Assembly (NCBI GenBank): GCA_910576535.1
Contig: CAJTKK010000002.1
Location: 168,561 to 232,560 of the forward strand
Length of the DNA: 64,000 nt
Direction: 5' to 3'
Source of the DNA: an uncultured Lachnospiraceae bacterium
GTDB taxonomy: Bacteria; Bacillota; Clostridia; Lachnospirales; Lachnospiraceae
The notes beneath the pieces are model-generated. The model did not search any database, was not told the DNA's origin, and was given only the letters and a program-made list of their open reading frames with translations. The number at the start of each line of letters is the position of its first letter. Position 1 is the first letter of the stretch. A program made the translations under genes and the position numbers. This document shows positions 8,769 through 17,843 of the stretch, piece after piece.

Positions 8769-10034
8769 ATGACAGTGGAATTAATTTCGGTCGGCACAGA
8801 ACTTTTGCTAGGAAATATTGTAAATACAAATGCGGCATATCTTTCGGAAAAATGTGCGGATCTTGGGTTATCCTGTTTTTACCAGAGCGTGGTAGGGGAT
8901 AATGAAGAAAGGCTTTCGGCAGTGCTCAAAGCTGCATTGGAGCGTTCGGATATTGTGATTTTATCGGGGGGATTAGGTCCTACGGAGGATGACTTGACAA
9001 AAGAAGTTTCGGCAAAAGTAATGGGCAGGGGGCTTTTTATGCATGAGCCGTCCAAAAAAAGAATTGAAGAATATTTTACAAGCCGTAACCTGGAACTGAC
9101 GGAGAACAACTGGAAACAGGCCATGATGCCGGAAGGGGCTATTGTTGTCGATAATGAGAATGGCACTGCGCCAGGCGTAATTATGGAAGGGGAAGGAAAA
9201 AGGGTAATACTTTTGCCTGGACCGCCCAACGAGATGATACCGATGTTTGAGAAGCAAATCATGCCTTATCTTTCCGGCAACGATTCGGGTATGATTTATT
9301 CCCAGACTGTTAAAATATGCGGGGTTGGGGAAAGCAAGGCGGAAACGGTGATTAAGGATATGATTGATAGCCAGACGAATCCTACGGTCGCCACTTATGC
9401 TAAAAACTGTGAAGTCCATTTGCGTGTGACAGCAAAAGCAAAGGATGTTAAAGAGGCGAAAAAGCTGGTGAAACCAGTAGTCAAGGAACTGAAAAACCGG
9501 TTTGGGCCTCACGTATATACGACGAATGCGGATATAACGCTGGAAAAAGCAGTAGTTGACCTATTGATTGCGAATAAGCTGACGGTAAGTACGGTGGAAT
9601 CTTGTACCGGCGGGATGCTGGCAGCAAGGCTGATTAATGTTTCGGGGATCTCAGAAGTATATAAGTCCGGTTACATTACGTATTCCAATAAAGCAAAAAG
9701 AAAGATCTTAGGGGTCAAAAAGGGGTTATTGGAAAAGAAAGGCGCAGTCAGCGAGGAGGTTGCCAAAGAAATGGCAAAAGGGGCAGCGGCAATCTCAAAG
9801 GCGGAGGTATCCGTATCGGTAACAGGAATTGCCGGGCCGGGAGGGGGAACGGAGGAAAAACCGGTAGGGTTAGTATACATTGCATGTAATGTGTGCGGCA
9901 AAATAAAGGTGAAAAAGTTCAATTTTAGAGGGAACCGGGCAAAAATAAGGGAAACGGCGGTATCTTCCGCTTTGATTTTGATGCGCCAGTGTATATTGGA
10001 ATATTATAGTGAGGTAGCGTTTGACCGGAAGTAG
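8769..10034 (+). CDS. cinA: CinA-family competence/damage-inducible protein
   Basis: 421 aa. N-terminal MoCF-type domain (VELISVGTELLLGNIVNTN, SGGLGPTEDDLT) fused to a C-terminal CinA amidase-like domain (about 255-415; STVESCTGGMLAARL, SVTGIAGPGGG). The start at 8769 has TGGAGG 8 nt upstream; a frame extension 14 codons further 5' lacks a site. Family members have NMN deamidase and ADP-ribose pyrophosphatase activity and act in pyridine nucleotide salvage. Close downstream position to pgsA and upstream of recA matches other Firmicutes. Confidence 0.92.
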   Translation: MTVELISVGTELLLGNIVNTNAAYLSEKCADLGLSCFYQSVVGDNEERLSAVLKAALERSDIVILSGGLGPTEDDLTKEVSAKVMGRGLFMHEPSKKRIEEYFTSRNLELTENNWKQAMMPEGAIVVDNENGTAPGVIMEGEGKRVILLPGPPNEMIPMFEKQIMPYLSGNDSGMIYSQTVKICGVGESKAETVIKDMIDSQTNPTVATYAKNCEVHLRVTAKAKDVKEAKKLVKPVVKELKNRFGPHVYTTNADITLEKAVVDLLIANKLTVSTVESCTGGMLAARLINVSGISEVYKSGYITYSNKAKRKILGVKKGLLEKKGAVSEEVAKEMAKGAAAISKAEVSVSVTGIAGPGGGTEEKPVGLVYIACNVCGKIKVKKFNFRGNRAKIRETAVSSALILMRQCILEYYSEVAFDRK

Positions 10035-10056
10035 GGGGCAGAGGGGAGGATAGGCT

Positions 10057-11337
10057 ATGGATAAACTGGGACAAGATACCGGCCAGAAATTTGAAGACGG
10101 GATTTTCAGCGGGGGGACGCAACAGAAAGAGGAGCAGAATTTATGTATGGATCAGTATTTTGACTATGCCTGCCAGAAGCTAACAGGGCAGCAGAATACT
10201 TTTTGCGGACCGCTTCCGCATGGAAGCCTAAACAAGGAAAGCCGGGGAAGGGAAATAGAAGGGAATAACCTTTGGCGGCAGGAGGAAGGGCAAGAGCGGA
10301 AAGAATCCTGCAGTTCTTATCAGGAAAGACCGGCTTACAAGGGGAATGGGCAGGATAGCGGCATGAATGGAAGGCACGGGCAGGATGGGATGCAAGGCTG
10401 CCCGGGGGGAAAATTGCCCATGGGGGACTGGAAGTGCGGGCAATGCGGCTGTATGCGTTGCTCTAATGCGCATAAAACAGGGCATACTATGGCGGAAATC
10501 CTGGCACTGACAGCAATGATAGGGCTGGTTGTCGCTTTCCTTGCTGCAGTAATCGGTTTAGTAAAGATTTCTTCATGGCAGGCAGCGCAGCCTGTGGGCA
10601 AACTGGATTACAAAGAGATGAATCCCCCTTACCAGGAAGAGGATTTTTCAAAGAACGGACAGGAAGAAGGATATGAGGAAGTTCCTGTGCCGAAACCTGG
10701 AAATAGCGGGGAATATTATGGAGAAATTACAGATGCTGTCCGTTCGGATCTGGAATACTCGATAGAATGGGAAAATTATGAATACGAAGGCAATAACGAT
10801 AAGGTAAGGATTGCCGTGGATTATCCGGTCATTAAGGGGGATGTCCCCAATCTGGAAGCCATTAATGATATGATTGACGATGAAGCGGAATATTTTGAAG
10901 AATATTATAAAGAATATTCCAAATACATGATGCCGGAGGAACAGTTTTTAGTCTATTCAGAAGGTTATGTTACTTTTATGGATCCGGAAGTGATGAGCGT
11001 GGTATTCTGTGAAATGATCTATACGGATTACTGGACAGATTATGGCTTATACTGCCTGAACATTGATATTGAGAACGGGGTTGTTTTGGATAACAACAGC
11101 ATTATGGAAATTAATGACGAGTTTGCCGTAGATTTCCGTAAAAGATGCAGGCAGCAAAACGGAACGGTCAGCGACTTGGATTCCATGACAGACCAGGAAA
11201 TTGTCTATTATCTTACGAGCGGAGGCACTTCCATTTTATTTTATACACCGATGGGAATTGAAGTAGGGATGAATTTTGGTGAATATTATGTAACGGTAAC
11301 TTATCAGGATTATGAAGATTTTCTTCAGAAATATTGA
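10057..11337 (+). CDS. Membrane-anchored protein with Cys-rich cytoplasmic segment and extracellular DUF3298-like domain
   Basis: 426 aa of unknown function. Residues 1-125 are low-complexity, rich in G, Q, E and K. Residues about 126-140 hold a cysteine cluster (WKCGQCGCMRCSNAH), zinc-ribbon-like. One membrane segment follows at about 150-172 (ALTAMIGLVVAFLAAVIGLV), then a linker and an acidic, tyrosine-rich domain from about 235. Repeated YP(V)I.. and SGGTSILFYTPMGIEVGM features resemble DUF3298/RsiV-like extracellular domains. This suggests a surface sensor or anti-sigma-like protein, but no partner sigma factor is adjacent. Starts 22 bp after cinA with GGGAGGA. Confidence 0.6.
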   Translation: MDKLGQDTGQKFEDGIFSGGTQQKEEQNLCMDQYFDYACQKLTGQQNTFCGPLPHGSLNKESRGREIEGNNLWRQEEGQERKESCSSYQERPAYKGNGQDSGMNGRHGQDGMQGCPGGKLPMGDWKCGQCGCMRCSNAHKTGHTMAEILALTAMIGLVVAFLAAVIGLVKISSWQAAQPVGKLDYKEMNPPYQEEDFSKNGQEEGYEEVPVPKPGNSGEYYGEITDAVRSDLEYSIEWENYEYEGNNDKVRIAVDYPVIKGDVPNLEAINDMIDDEAEYFEEYYKEYSKYMMPEEQFLVYSEGYVTFMDPEVMSVVFCEMIYTDYWTDYGLYCLNIDIENGVVLDNNSIMEINDEFAVDFRKRCRQQNGTVSDLDSMTDQEIVYYLTSGGTSILFYTPMGIEVGMNFGEYYVTVTYQDYEDFLQKY

Positions 11338-11516
11338 GCTGTAAACCAATGATTTCCGGACTGCAAATGGATGCGGGAGAATAAATTTGCAGAAATTTGG
11401 CAGCTTTCATAGGCAGCCCTGTGTCAAGGAGTGTGCGGCAGAACGCATACTTGCGCCGGAGGGCGGCTGTGCCGGCAGCTATCCATATTGCGGAACATGC
11501 GCATCTTCCGCAAGGC

Positions 11517-11545
11517 AAAAAAAGCCTGCATAACAGGCTTTTTTT
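11517..11545 (+). terminator. Strong intrinsic terminator
   Basis: AAAAAAAGCCTG / CAGGCTTTTTTT with loop CATAA (11517-11528 with 11534-11545). It ends the cinA-distal transcript about 180 bp after the stop. Confidence 0.9.
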
Positions 11546-11877
11546 GTATAAGCGCCAAAGTGGCACAGTGGAAAAAAATTTTTAAAATAAAAGTTTCCGG
11601 TTGTTTTATTGTCAGACTTGAAAAAATATGCTACAGTTAAAAAGCAATATTCGTGAGGAAACAGGAAACATAATTTATCTTTATTGCAAGTCTGATTTCC
11701 CGTGAGCTGGAACGGGGTCTTTGATTTCTATTCAGGCATATCGCCATAGATCATGGAATGCTGAGGTAAAAGATTGGTTCTTGCATATTAATTTATGGGC
11801 TTATAAAGTTAAAACAGATATGCGAGGGATGTTTATGGGTCTTGTTATGCAATAAAATAATAATAGATGAAAAAGGA
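11546..11877. other. Intergenic DNA upstream of recA, no supported gene
   Basis: About 330 bp with no gene I can support. One frame without ATG is open from about 11720 to 11853 (ending LVMQ stop) and encodes a Trp-rich stretch including VKDWFLHINLWAYKVK. It has no start signal and may be a gene remnant. The 180 bp before the terminator at 11517 is likewise featureless. Confidence 0.4.
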
Positions 11878-11906
11878 TTGACAAAAAAGAACAAATGTTT
11901 TATGAT
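11878..11906 (+). promoter_or_regulatory. recA promoter
   Basis: TTGACA (11878-11883), 17-bp spacer, TATGAT (11901-11906). The spacer contains a LexA box. Confidence 0.85.
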
Positions 11907-11924
11907 GTGAGTGAACAAATGTTC
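11889..11924 (+). promoter_or_regulatory. Tandem LexA (SOS) boxes at recA
   Basis: Two near-identical boxes: GAACAAATGTTT at 11889-11900, inside the -35/-10 spacer, and GAACAAATGTTC at 11913-11924, over the start of transcription. Both fit the Firmicutes LexA consensus GAAC-N4-GTTC. Centres are 24 bp apart, about two helical turns, which would allow side-by-side dimers. Confidence 0.85.
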
Positions 11925-11985
11925 TTAATTTTATCAGTCCGGTATAGATGAAATGGATGTGAATGAAAGAAAAAGGAGAACAGGG

Positions 11986-13086
11986 ATGGAAAGAGAAGAA
12001 AAGTTAAAAGCATTGGATGCGGCATTGGTACAGATAGAGAAGCAATATGGGAAGGGCGCAGTGATGAAGCTGGGCGACCCGAGCGCACAAATGAATGTGG
12101 AGACAATACCGACTGGATCATTAAGCTTGGACCTGGCATTAGGGCTGGGAGGTATTCCAAAAGGAAGGATTATTGAAATTTATGGGCCGGAGTCTAGCGG
12201 TAAGACGACGGTAACTTTACATATGATTGCAGAAGTACAAAAAAGAGGTGGAATAGCGGGGTTTATTGATGCGGAACATGCATTGGATCCGGTATACGCA
12301 AAAAATATAGGGGTAGATGTAGATAATTTATATATATCCCAGCCGGACAATGGGGAACAGGCTTTGGAAATTACAGAAACGATGGTGCGTTCCGGGGCGG
12401 TGGATATTGTCGTTGTGGACTCGGTAGCTGCCCTTGTCCCAAAAGCGGAAATTGATGGGGATATGGGGGATAGCCATGTAGGGCTTCATGCCCGCCTGAT
12501 GTCCCAGGCGCTGCGCAAACTGACGGCAGTTATTAGCAAATCAAATTGTACCGTGGTCTTTATTAACCAATTGCGTGAAAAGGTAGGGGTTATGTTTGGG
12601 AATCCGGAAACTACTACCGGCGGCCGTGCATTAAAGTTTTATTCTTCTGTGCGCCTGGACGTCAGAAGGATTGAGTCCTTAAAGCAGAGCGGGGAAGTGA
12701 TTGGAAACAGGACCAGGGTTAAGGTAGTAAAGAATAAGGTTGCTCCTCCTTTTAAGGAAGCGGAATTTGACATTATGTTCGGGGAAGGGATATCTGCGGT
12801 AGGGGATATTCTGGATTTGGCAGCGGAGAATGGGATTATAAGTAAAAGCGGCGCCTGGTATGCTTATGAAGGCAATAAGATAGGGCAAGGCCGCGAGAAT
12901 GCAAAGCAATATTTGAGGGATAACCCGGAGATATGCAAAGAAGTGGAACACAAAGTAAGGAGCCGCTTTGGCCTGGAAAAAGATGGCACGGCGGAGGAAG
13001 CCCCGGCGGTTGTGACAGAAAAGAAAAAGACGACGAAAGCGGAAAAAGCCGGGACAGGGAAAACGGATCCCAAGACCTTGCAGTGA
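11986..13086 (+). CDS. recA: Recombinase RecA
   Basis: 366 aa from the ATG at 11986, chosen because AAGGAG lies 7 nt upstream and the protein then begins with the typical ALDAALVQIEKQYGKGAVM helix; an in-frame ATG 11 codons earlier has no site. Walker A GPESSGKTT and the GNPETTTGGRALKFY loop L2 are intact. The C-terminal tail is Lys/Glu-rich. It forms the filament for homologous recombination and for LexA self-cleavage. Two LexA boxes place it in the SOS regulon. Confidence 0.98.
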   Translation: MEREEKLKALDAALVQIEKQYGKGAVMKLGDPSAQMNVETIPTGSLSLDLALGLGGIPKGRIIEIYGPESSGKTTVTLHMIAEVQKRGGIAGFIDAEHALDPVYAKNIGVDVDNLYISQPDNGEQALEITETMVRSGAVDIVVVDSVAALVPKAEIDGDMGDSHVGLHARLMSQALRKLTAVISKSNCTVVFINQLREKVGVMFGNPETTTGGRALKFYSSVRLDVRRIESLKQSGEVIGNRTRVKVVKNKVAPPFKEAEFDIMFGEGISAVGDILDLAAENGIISKSGAWYAYEGNKIGQGRENAKQYLRDNPEICKEVEHKVRSRFGLEKDGTAEEAPAVVTEKKKTTKAEKAGTGKTDPKTLQ

Positions 13087-13093
13087 TTTACAG

Positions 13094-13133
13094 TCTTACC
13101 TTTTCTTCTAAGAAGGAAAGGTAAGATTTGTTA
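13094..13133 (+). terminator. Terminator after recA
   Basis: TCTTACCTT (from 13094) pairs with AAGGTAAGA, followed by TTTGTT. It begins 8 bp after the recA stop. Confidence 0.8.
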
Positions 13134-13271
13134 TTTTATAAAGGCAGTTCATGTATTTACCTTTTCGTATCAGGATTTTGTAATATGGAATTTTCCTTTT
13201 GCAAAAAGTGTTTCGGGTGAGCGTATTGCTATTTGTAAAAGGCAAATTGTAATTTAGTAGGAGGAAAAATT

Positions 13272-13432
13272 ATGGACCGTTTAAAAAAACTTATAGTCAG
13301 GGAATCGTTGAGGCAGTTGAAATTTGGGTTGGTGTAGAGACAGGTGTAAATAATGCATTCCGCAGAAGTGGAAATGCAGGTGGTTTAACTCCACTGCTTG
13401 ATAAAGAAGGAAAGTCTATGATAGCACCATAA
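13272..13432 (+). pseudogene. DUF6440-family small gene with a -1 frameshift in an A7 run
   Basis: A perfect GTAGGAGG site precedes ATG at 13272. The first frame (MDRLKK...) ends after about 20 codons. The -1 frame, entered at the run of seven A (13283-13289), encodes a DUF6440-type protein to TAA at 13430: KKTYSQGIVEAVEIWV, then VETGVNNAFRRSGNAGG and LTPLLDKEGKSMI. One extra A would restore a protein of about 53 aa. The heptamer A AAA AAA in this phase is a slippery sequence, so slippage or a sequencing error are alternatives to decay. Family function unknown. Confidence 0.7.
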
Positions 13433-13489
13433 TTTTGAGCTTACGGAATACTTTTTCCAAAAGGAAGTGCAGAATAAGGATAAAAGATT

Positions 13490-14113
13490 ATGACAGTGAC
13501 AGGAATGGAGCCAATTGGCAAAAAAAAGGCCAGAATTTTTATAGATTATGAATTTGCTTTTGTATTGTACAAAGGCGAACTTCATCTTTTTGGGATAAAA
13601 GAGGGAAATGAAATCAGCAGGGATACATACCAGGAGATTACGGAAGAACTGCTTCCTAAAAGAGCAAAACTTAGATGCATGAATCTCCTGAAGTCTAAAG
13701 CATATACAGAAAAGCAGCTAAGGGATAAACTTTTTTACGGGGAATACCGGGAGGATATTATAGATGAGGCGGTCAGCTATGTAAAATCATACGGATATAT
13801 TGATGACAGAAAGTATGCAGAGGATTTTATTGCATACCATATGGGGGACAAAAGCAAAAAAAGGATGGAGATGGATCTTTGTCGAAAAGGAATTGACAGA
13901 AAGATCATACAAGAAATTTGGGAGCGGCTGCAAGAAGAAGGGGAAGAACCGGATGAACTTTCTGCTGCAAAAGAAATGCTCAGGAAAAAAAATTTTGCCC
14001 CTGAAATGGCTGGAAATAAGGAAAAACAGAAGATGTGGGCATTTTTATATAGAAAAGGGTTTGAAATAGAAATAATAAGAAGAGTACTTTCACTTGACAT
14101 AACATCAATTTAA
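13490..14113 (+). CDS. recX: Regulatory protein RecX
   Basis: 207 aa with the three-helix repeats of RecX: RAKLRCMNLLKSKAYTEKQL, then YVKSYGYIDDRKYAEDFI and the C-terminal KEKQKMWAFLYRKGFEIEII. RecX binds RecA filaments and limits their extension, fitting its place about 400 bp after recA. The ribosome site (AAGGATAAAAG) is modest. The intervening terminator and DUF6440 remnant mean it is not in a simple recA operon; no clear own promoter was found. Confidence 0.9.
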   Translation: MTVTGMEPIGKKKARIFIDYEFAFVLYKGELHLFGIKEGNEISRDTYQEITEELLPKRAKLRCMNLLKSKAYTEKQLRDKLFYGEYREDIIDEAVSYVKSYGYIDDRKYAEDFIAYHMGDKSKKRMEMDLCRKGIDRKIIQEIWERLQEEGEEPDELSAAKEMLRKKNFAPEMAGNKEKQKMWAFLYRKGFEIEIIRRVLSLDITSI

Positions 14114-14129
14114 GTTTAAAATTTAACTG

Positions 14130-14160
14130 TTGTAAAATCGCTTGTATTACATTCTATAAT
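14130..14160 (+). promoter_or_regulatory. Weak candidate promoter of rny
   Basis: Perfect TATAAT at 14155-14160, 44 bp before rny. The best -35 is TTGTAA at 14130-14135 with a long 19-bp spacer. Confidence 0.4.
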
Positions 14161-14204
14161 AGATAATAGTACAATGAAAACTAAATAAGGAGGTGCTCCT
14201 GTAC

Positions 14205-15749
14205 ATGGATGTTGCAATAGCGGTAATCGTGACTCTGATTATCTCGGTACCAATATCCGCGGCTGCAGCTTCTGCTTACCGGAAGAAGGTTGTAGAATCT
14301 AAGATCGGCAATGCAGAAGATAAGGCAAGGGAGATTATTGATGAAGCACTGAAAACTGCTGAGACAAAAAAGAGAGAGTCCCTGCTCGAAGTCAAGGAAG
14401 AATCCATTCGTACAAAGAACGAATTGGACAAGGAGATCAAAGAGCGGAGGGCAGAAGCGCAGCGTTATGAGCGCAGGGTTCAGCAGAAGGAAGAGAACAT
14501 TGATAAGAAAGCGGAAGCCATCGAGAGAAAAGAAGCAAGTTTGGTCTCAAAAGAAGAAAATCTTGCTAAATTACGGGAAGAAGTTGCGAAACTCAATGAG
14601 CAGAGATTACAGGAACTGGAACGAATCTCAGGATTAACCTCCGAACAAGCAAAAGATTATTTGTTAAAAATTGTCGAAGACGAAGTGAAACATGAATCTG
14701 CTGTGATGATTAAAGAAATGGAAAGCAGAGCAAAGGAAGAGGCGGATAAGAAAGCGAAGGAATATGTGGTTACTGCAATACAGAAATGTGCGGCAGACCA
14801 TGTTTCGGAGACGACAATATCCGTTGTCCAGCTTCCGAATGACGAAATGAAAGGAAGGATCATTGGCAGGGAGGGGAGAAATATTAGAACCCTCGAGACA
14901 ATGACAGGTGTTGATCTGATTATTGATGATACACCGGAAGCTGTTATTTTATCCGGCTTTGATCCGATCCGCCGTGAGGTGGCGAGAATTGCGCTCGAAA
15001 AATTGATTGTGGATGGGCGTATTCATCCGGCAAGAATTGAAGAAATGGTGGAAAAAGCGCAAAGAGAAGTGGAAGTAATGATAAAAGAAGAAGGTGAAGC
15101 CGCTACTTTGGAAGTTGGCGTACATGGCATTCATCCCGAACTTATCAAATTACTTGGGAAAATGAAGTTTAGGACCAGTTATGGACAGAACGCTTTGAAG
15201 CATTCGATCGAAGTTGCCCAGTTGTCGGGACTTTTGGCTGCAGAAATGGGGCTTGATGTAAGAATGGCGAAACGGGCAGGACTGCTGCATGATATCGGCA
15301 AAGCGGTTGACCATGAGATGGAAGGTTCCCATATCCAGCTTGGCGTTGACCTTTGCAGGAAGTATAAAGAGTCAGCGACTGTAATTAATGCGGTAGAATC
15401 ACACCACGGGGATGTAGAACCCCATTCCTTGATTGCGTGTCTTGTACAAGCTGCAGATACCATTTCGGCTGCAAGACCAGGAGCGAGAAGGGAAACATTA
15501 GAGACATATACAAGCAGATTAAAACAATTAGAAGATATTACAAATAATTTTAAAGGCGTTGATAAATCTTTTGCTATACAGGCGGGTAGAGAGATTCGTG
15601 TAATGGTAGTTCCGGAGCAGATTACTGATGCAGATATGGTATTGCTGGCAAGGGACATTTCAAAGCAGATTGAAGCTGAACTGGAATATCCGGGCCAAAT
15701 TAAGGTCAATGTCATCAGGGAATCAAGAGTCATTGATTATGCAAAATAA
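14205..15749 (+). CDS. rny: Ribonuclease Y
   Basis: 514 aa from ATG 14205, behind AAGGAGGTG. Order of domains: N-terminal membrane anchor (about 3-25), long charged coiled coil (about 30-200), KH domain (GRIIGREGRNIRTLE, about 215), HD domain (RAGLLHDIGKAVDHE, about 360) and the C-terminal YPGQIKVNVIRESR strand. RNase Y is the membrane-tethered endonuclease that starts mRNA decay in Firmicutes. It is monocistronic, with a terminator at 15771. Confidence 0.97.
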   Translation: MDVAIAVIVTLIISVPISAAAASAYRKKVVESKIGNAEDKAREIIDEALKTAETKKRESLLEVKEESIRTKNELDKEIKERRAEAQRYERRVQQKEENIDKKAEAIERKEASLVSKEENLAKLREEVAKLNEQRLQELERISGLTSEQAKDYLLKIVEDEVKHESAVMIKEMESRAKEEADKKAKEYVVTAIQKCAADHVSETTISVVQLPNDEMKGRIIGREGRNIRTLETMTGVDLIIDDTPEAVILSGFDPIRREVARIALEKLIVDGRIHPARIEEMVEKAQREVEVMIKEEGEAATLEVGVHGIHPELIKLLGKMKFRTSYGQNALKHSIEVAQLSGLLAAEMGLDVRMAKRAGLLHDIGKAVDHEMEGSHIQLGVDLCRKYKESATVINAVESHHGDVEPHSLIACLVQAADTISAARPGARRETLETYTSRLKQLEDITNNFKGVDKSFAIQAGREIRVMVVPEQITDADMVLLARDISKQIEAELEYPGQIKVNVIRESRVIDYAK

Positions 15750-15770
15750 GACAGCATAATAAAGCAAGGT

Positions 15771-15818
15771 AAGGAAAGTATTGAGAATGTAAGGTTTTCA
15801 AGACTTTCCTTATTTTAT
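15771..15818 (+). terminator. Terminator after rny
   Basis: AAGGAAAGT (15771-15779) pairs with ACTTTCCTT (15803-15811), extended inside by TTGAGAA/TTTTCAA with one wobble, then ATTTTAT. Confidence 0.75.
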
Positions 15819-16412
15819 ATTGACTGTGTTGTTCTGGATAATACTGTTCTGTATGATGTTATTGATGCCAAATGGTTGCAAAAGGAGATAAGAAATGAGC
15901 TCCGTTACAATATGATGAGTATAATGAAATTTATACATGGGATGATGCAGACAAAACAGATGTAGATAAGTAAAAGCATAAAGCGCTTGGAGAATATAAA
16001 TCCAGATTTTTTTATATTCTACGCTGTATATACGTTGGAACGTGCTTTATAGAAAGATTCAAAATAGAAAGAGAGAAGTTTGACAGATCTGGCGTGTATG
16101 CGTATACACAGCGTTTACTTGCTATAAAGACAATAAGACCGATATATAATTTTAAAGCGGGTAAATAATAAAGAGGCGAAAATAGTATCTGGGATAGATG
16201 GTATATTAAAATGGGGAACTGTTTTAAAATGAAAATAGCCCCTAATTGGCAGCTCTTGTTTACTGTGGGCATGATGCTGAAAAAATAATTCTCCTTTTCA
16301 TATCCGGAGCAATTCTGATATACATCTGCCATGCAGTTGCCCTATAAAATCCCTGTTTGCCCATCGCTTCACCATAGGATCTATTATTTTGCAACTTTAT
16401 CCATAAAAGTTC
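15819..16412. other. Long intergenic stretch with a possible gene remnant
   Basis: About 590 bp without a supported gene. At about 15826-15972 a frame without ATG (LDNTVLYDVIDAKWLQ..., then after a +1 shift YDEYNEIYTWDDADK and TAA) reads like the acidic C-terminus of a decayed gene. I do not recognise the family. The rest is AT-rich with no hairpin-T tract, and no RNA gene I can name. Confidence 0.3.
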
Positions 16413-16441
16413 TTGTGCTATTGCGAGCCTTGTAGTAGAAT
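16413..16441 (+). promoter_or_regulatory. Predicted promoter of the aminotransferase operon
   Basis: TTGTGC (16413-16418), 17-bp spacer, TAGAAT (16436-16441), 63 bp before the gene. Confidence 0.55.
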
Positions 16442-16504
16442 ATACGGAGTGTATGATTGTATACGATTATCCAAAATGTATTTTGCAGAAGGAGCTGGGT
16501 GAAA

Positions 16505-17797
16505 ATGAAAACATATGAAATGCTGGAAAAAGAGGAGTTGCTCCAATTACATGCGGAATTAGCGCAGGAGTATGAAGATGCCAAGAAAAAAGGGATGAAG
16601 CTGGATATGTCCAGAGGCAAGCCGTCCATATCGCAGATGAATATGGAAATGGGGATTATGGATGTCCTTGGGTCGGTAGCGGATTATCAGACAGAGGCGG
16701 GCGTAGATTGCAGGAACTATGGACTTTTAGACGGGATTCCAGAGGCGAAAAAGATGATGGCGGCCATGATGGGGGCAGCCAGTGCGGACAGCGTGATCGT
16801 ATGCGGGAATTCCAGCCTTGCCATTATGTATGATGCAGTTTCCCGCTGTATGTCCCATGGTGTTTTGGGAGGCGTTCCCTGGTGCAAATTAGACAAAGTA
16901 AAATTTCTTTGCCCGGTACCGGGGTATGACAGACATTTTAAAATTACAGAGCATTTTGGAATAGAGATGATATCTGTGCCAATGATGCCGCAAGGCCCGG
17001 ATATGGATATGATAGAAGAACTCGTCAGCAAGGATGAATCAATAAAAGGTATTTGGTGTGTCCCTAAATATTCCAACCCTCAAGGTTATTCTTATTCGGA
17101 TGAGACGGTGAAAAGGTTTGCGGCATTAAAACCCGCAGCGGAAGATTTCAGGATATTTTGGGATAACGCTTATGCGATCCATCATCTATACGAAGAAGAC
17201 CAGGATGAAATCCTGGATATCCTGTCGGAGTGTGAGAAAGCAGGGAATGCGGATATGGTGTATGAATTTGTTTCCACATCAAAAGTAAGTTTCCCCGGGG
17301 GAGGCGTTGCGGCAGTAGCTTCTTCAAAAGCGAACAGGGATGAAATACTAAAATCCATGACAATTCAGACGATCGGTTATGATAAAATAAATATGCTGCG
17401 CCACGTAAGGTTTTTCAAAGACCTGGACGGGTTAAAAGAACACATGAGAAAACACGCACAGATTCTGCGGCCTAAGTTTGAAGCAGTGCTGAAGGTATTA
17501 AATAACGAGCTGGGAGGACTTGGCATTGCAAAATGGACAGAGCCGAAAGGGGGATATTTTATATCCTTTGAAGCGATGGACGGCTGTGCGGAAAAAATAG
17601 TGGAAAAATGCAGAGAAGCCGGTGTAATCCTGACTGGCGCAGGGGCAACGTTTCCTTACGGGAAGGATCCTAAGGACAGCAATATCCGTCTGGCGCCGAC
17701 ATTCCCGGCGCCGGAAGAACTGGCTGCCGCGGCGGATTTATTTGTATTGTGCGTAAAGCTGGTGAGCGTAGAAAAGCTGATGGAAAGCTATGTATAG
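16505..17797 (+). CDS. PLP-dependent class I/II aminotransferase (aspartate aminotransferase-like)
   Basis: 430 aa from ATG 16505, with AGAAGGAG upstream; an earlier in-frame ATG at 16457 lies next to the promoter and has no site. The fold-type I pattern includes the substrate motif LDMSRGKPS, the PLP-contact NSSLAIMYD region, CVPKYSNPQGYSYSDE, the aspartate WDNAYAIHH and the Schiff-base lysine in STSKVSFPGGG (about 255-265). This is the MocR-like aspartate aminotransferase branch (PF12897) common in Clostridia. Substrate not provable from sequence. Followed 46 bp later by nudF. Confidence 0.85.
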   Translation: MKTYEMLEKEELLQLHAELAQEYEDAKKKGMKLDMSRGKPSISQMNMEMGIMDVLGSVADYQTEAGVDCRNYGLLDGIPEAKKMMAAMMGAASADSVIVCGNSSLAIMYDAVSRCMSHGVLGGVPWCKLDKVKFLCPVPGYDRHFKITEHFGIEMISVPMMPQGPDMDMIEELVSKDESIKGIWCVPKYSNPQGYSYSDETVKRFAALKPAAEDFRIFWDNAYAIHHLYEEDQDEILDILSECEKAGNADMVYEFVSTSKVSFPGGGVAAVASSKANRDEILKSMTIQTIGYDKINMLRHVRFFKDLDGLKEHMRKHAQILRPKFEAVLKVLNNELGGLGIAKWTEPKGGYFISFEAMDGCAEKIVEKCREAGVILTGAGATFPYGKDPKDSNIRLAPTFPAPEELAAAADLFVLCVKLVSVEKLMESYV

Positions 17798-17843
17798 GTG
17801 AACCAATGACTGCGGTGAAGCAGAAGAACAGAGAGGGCGTAGG

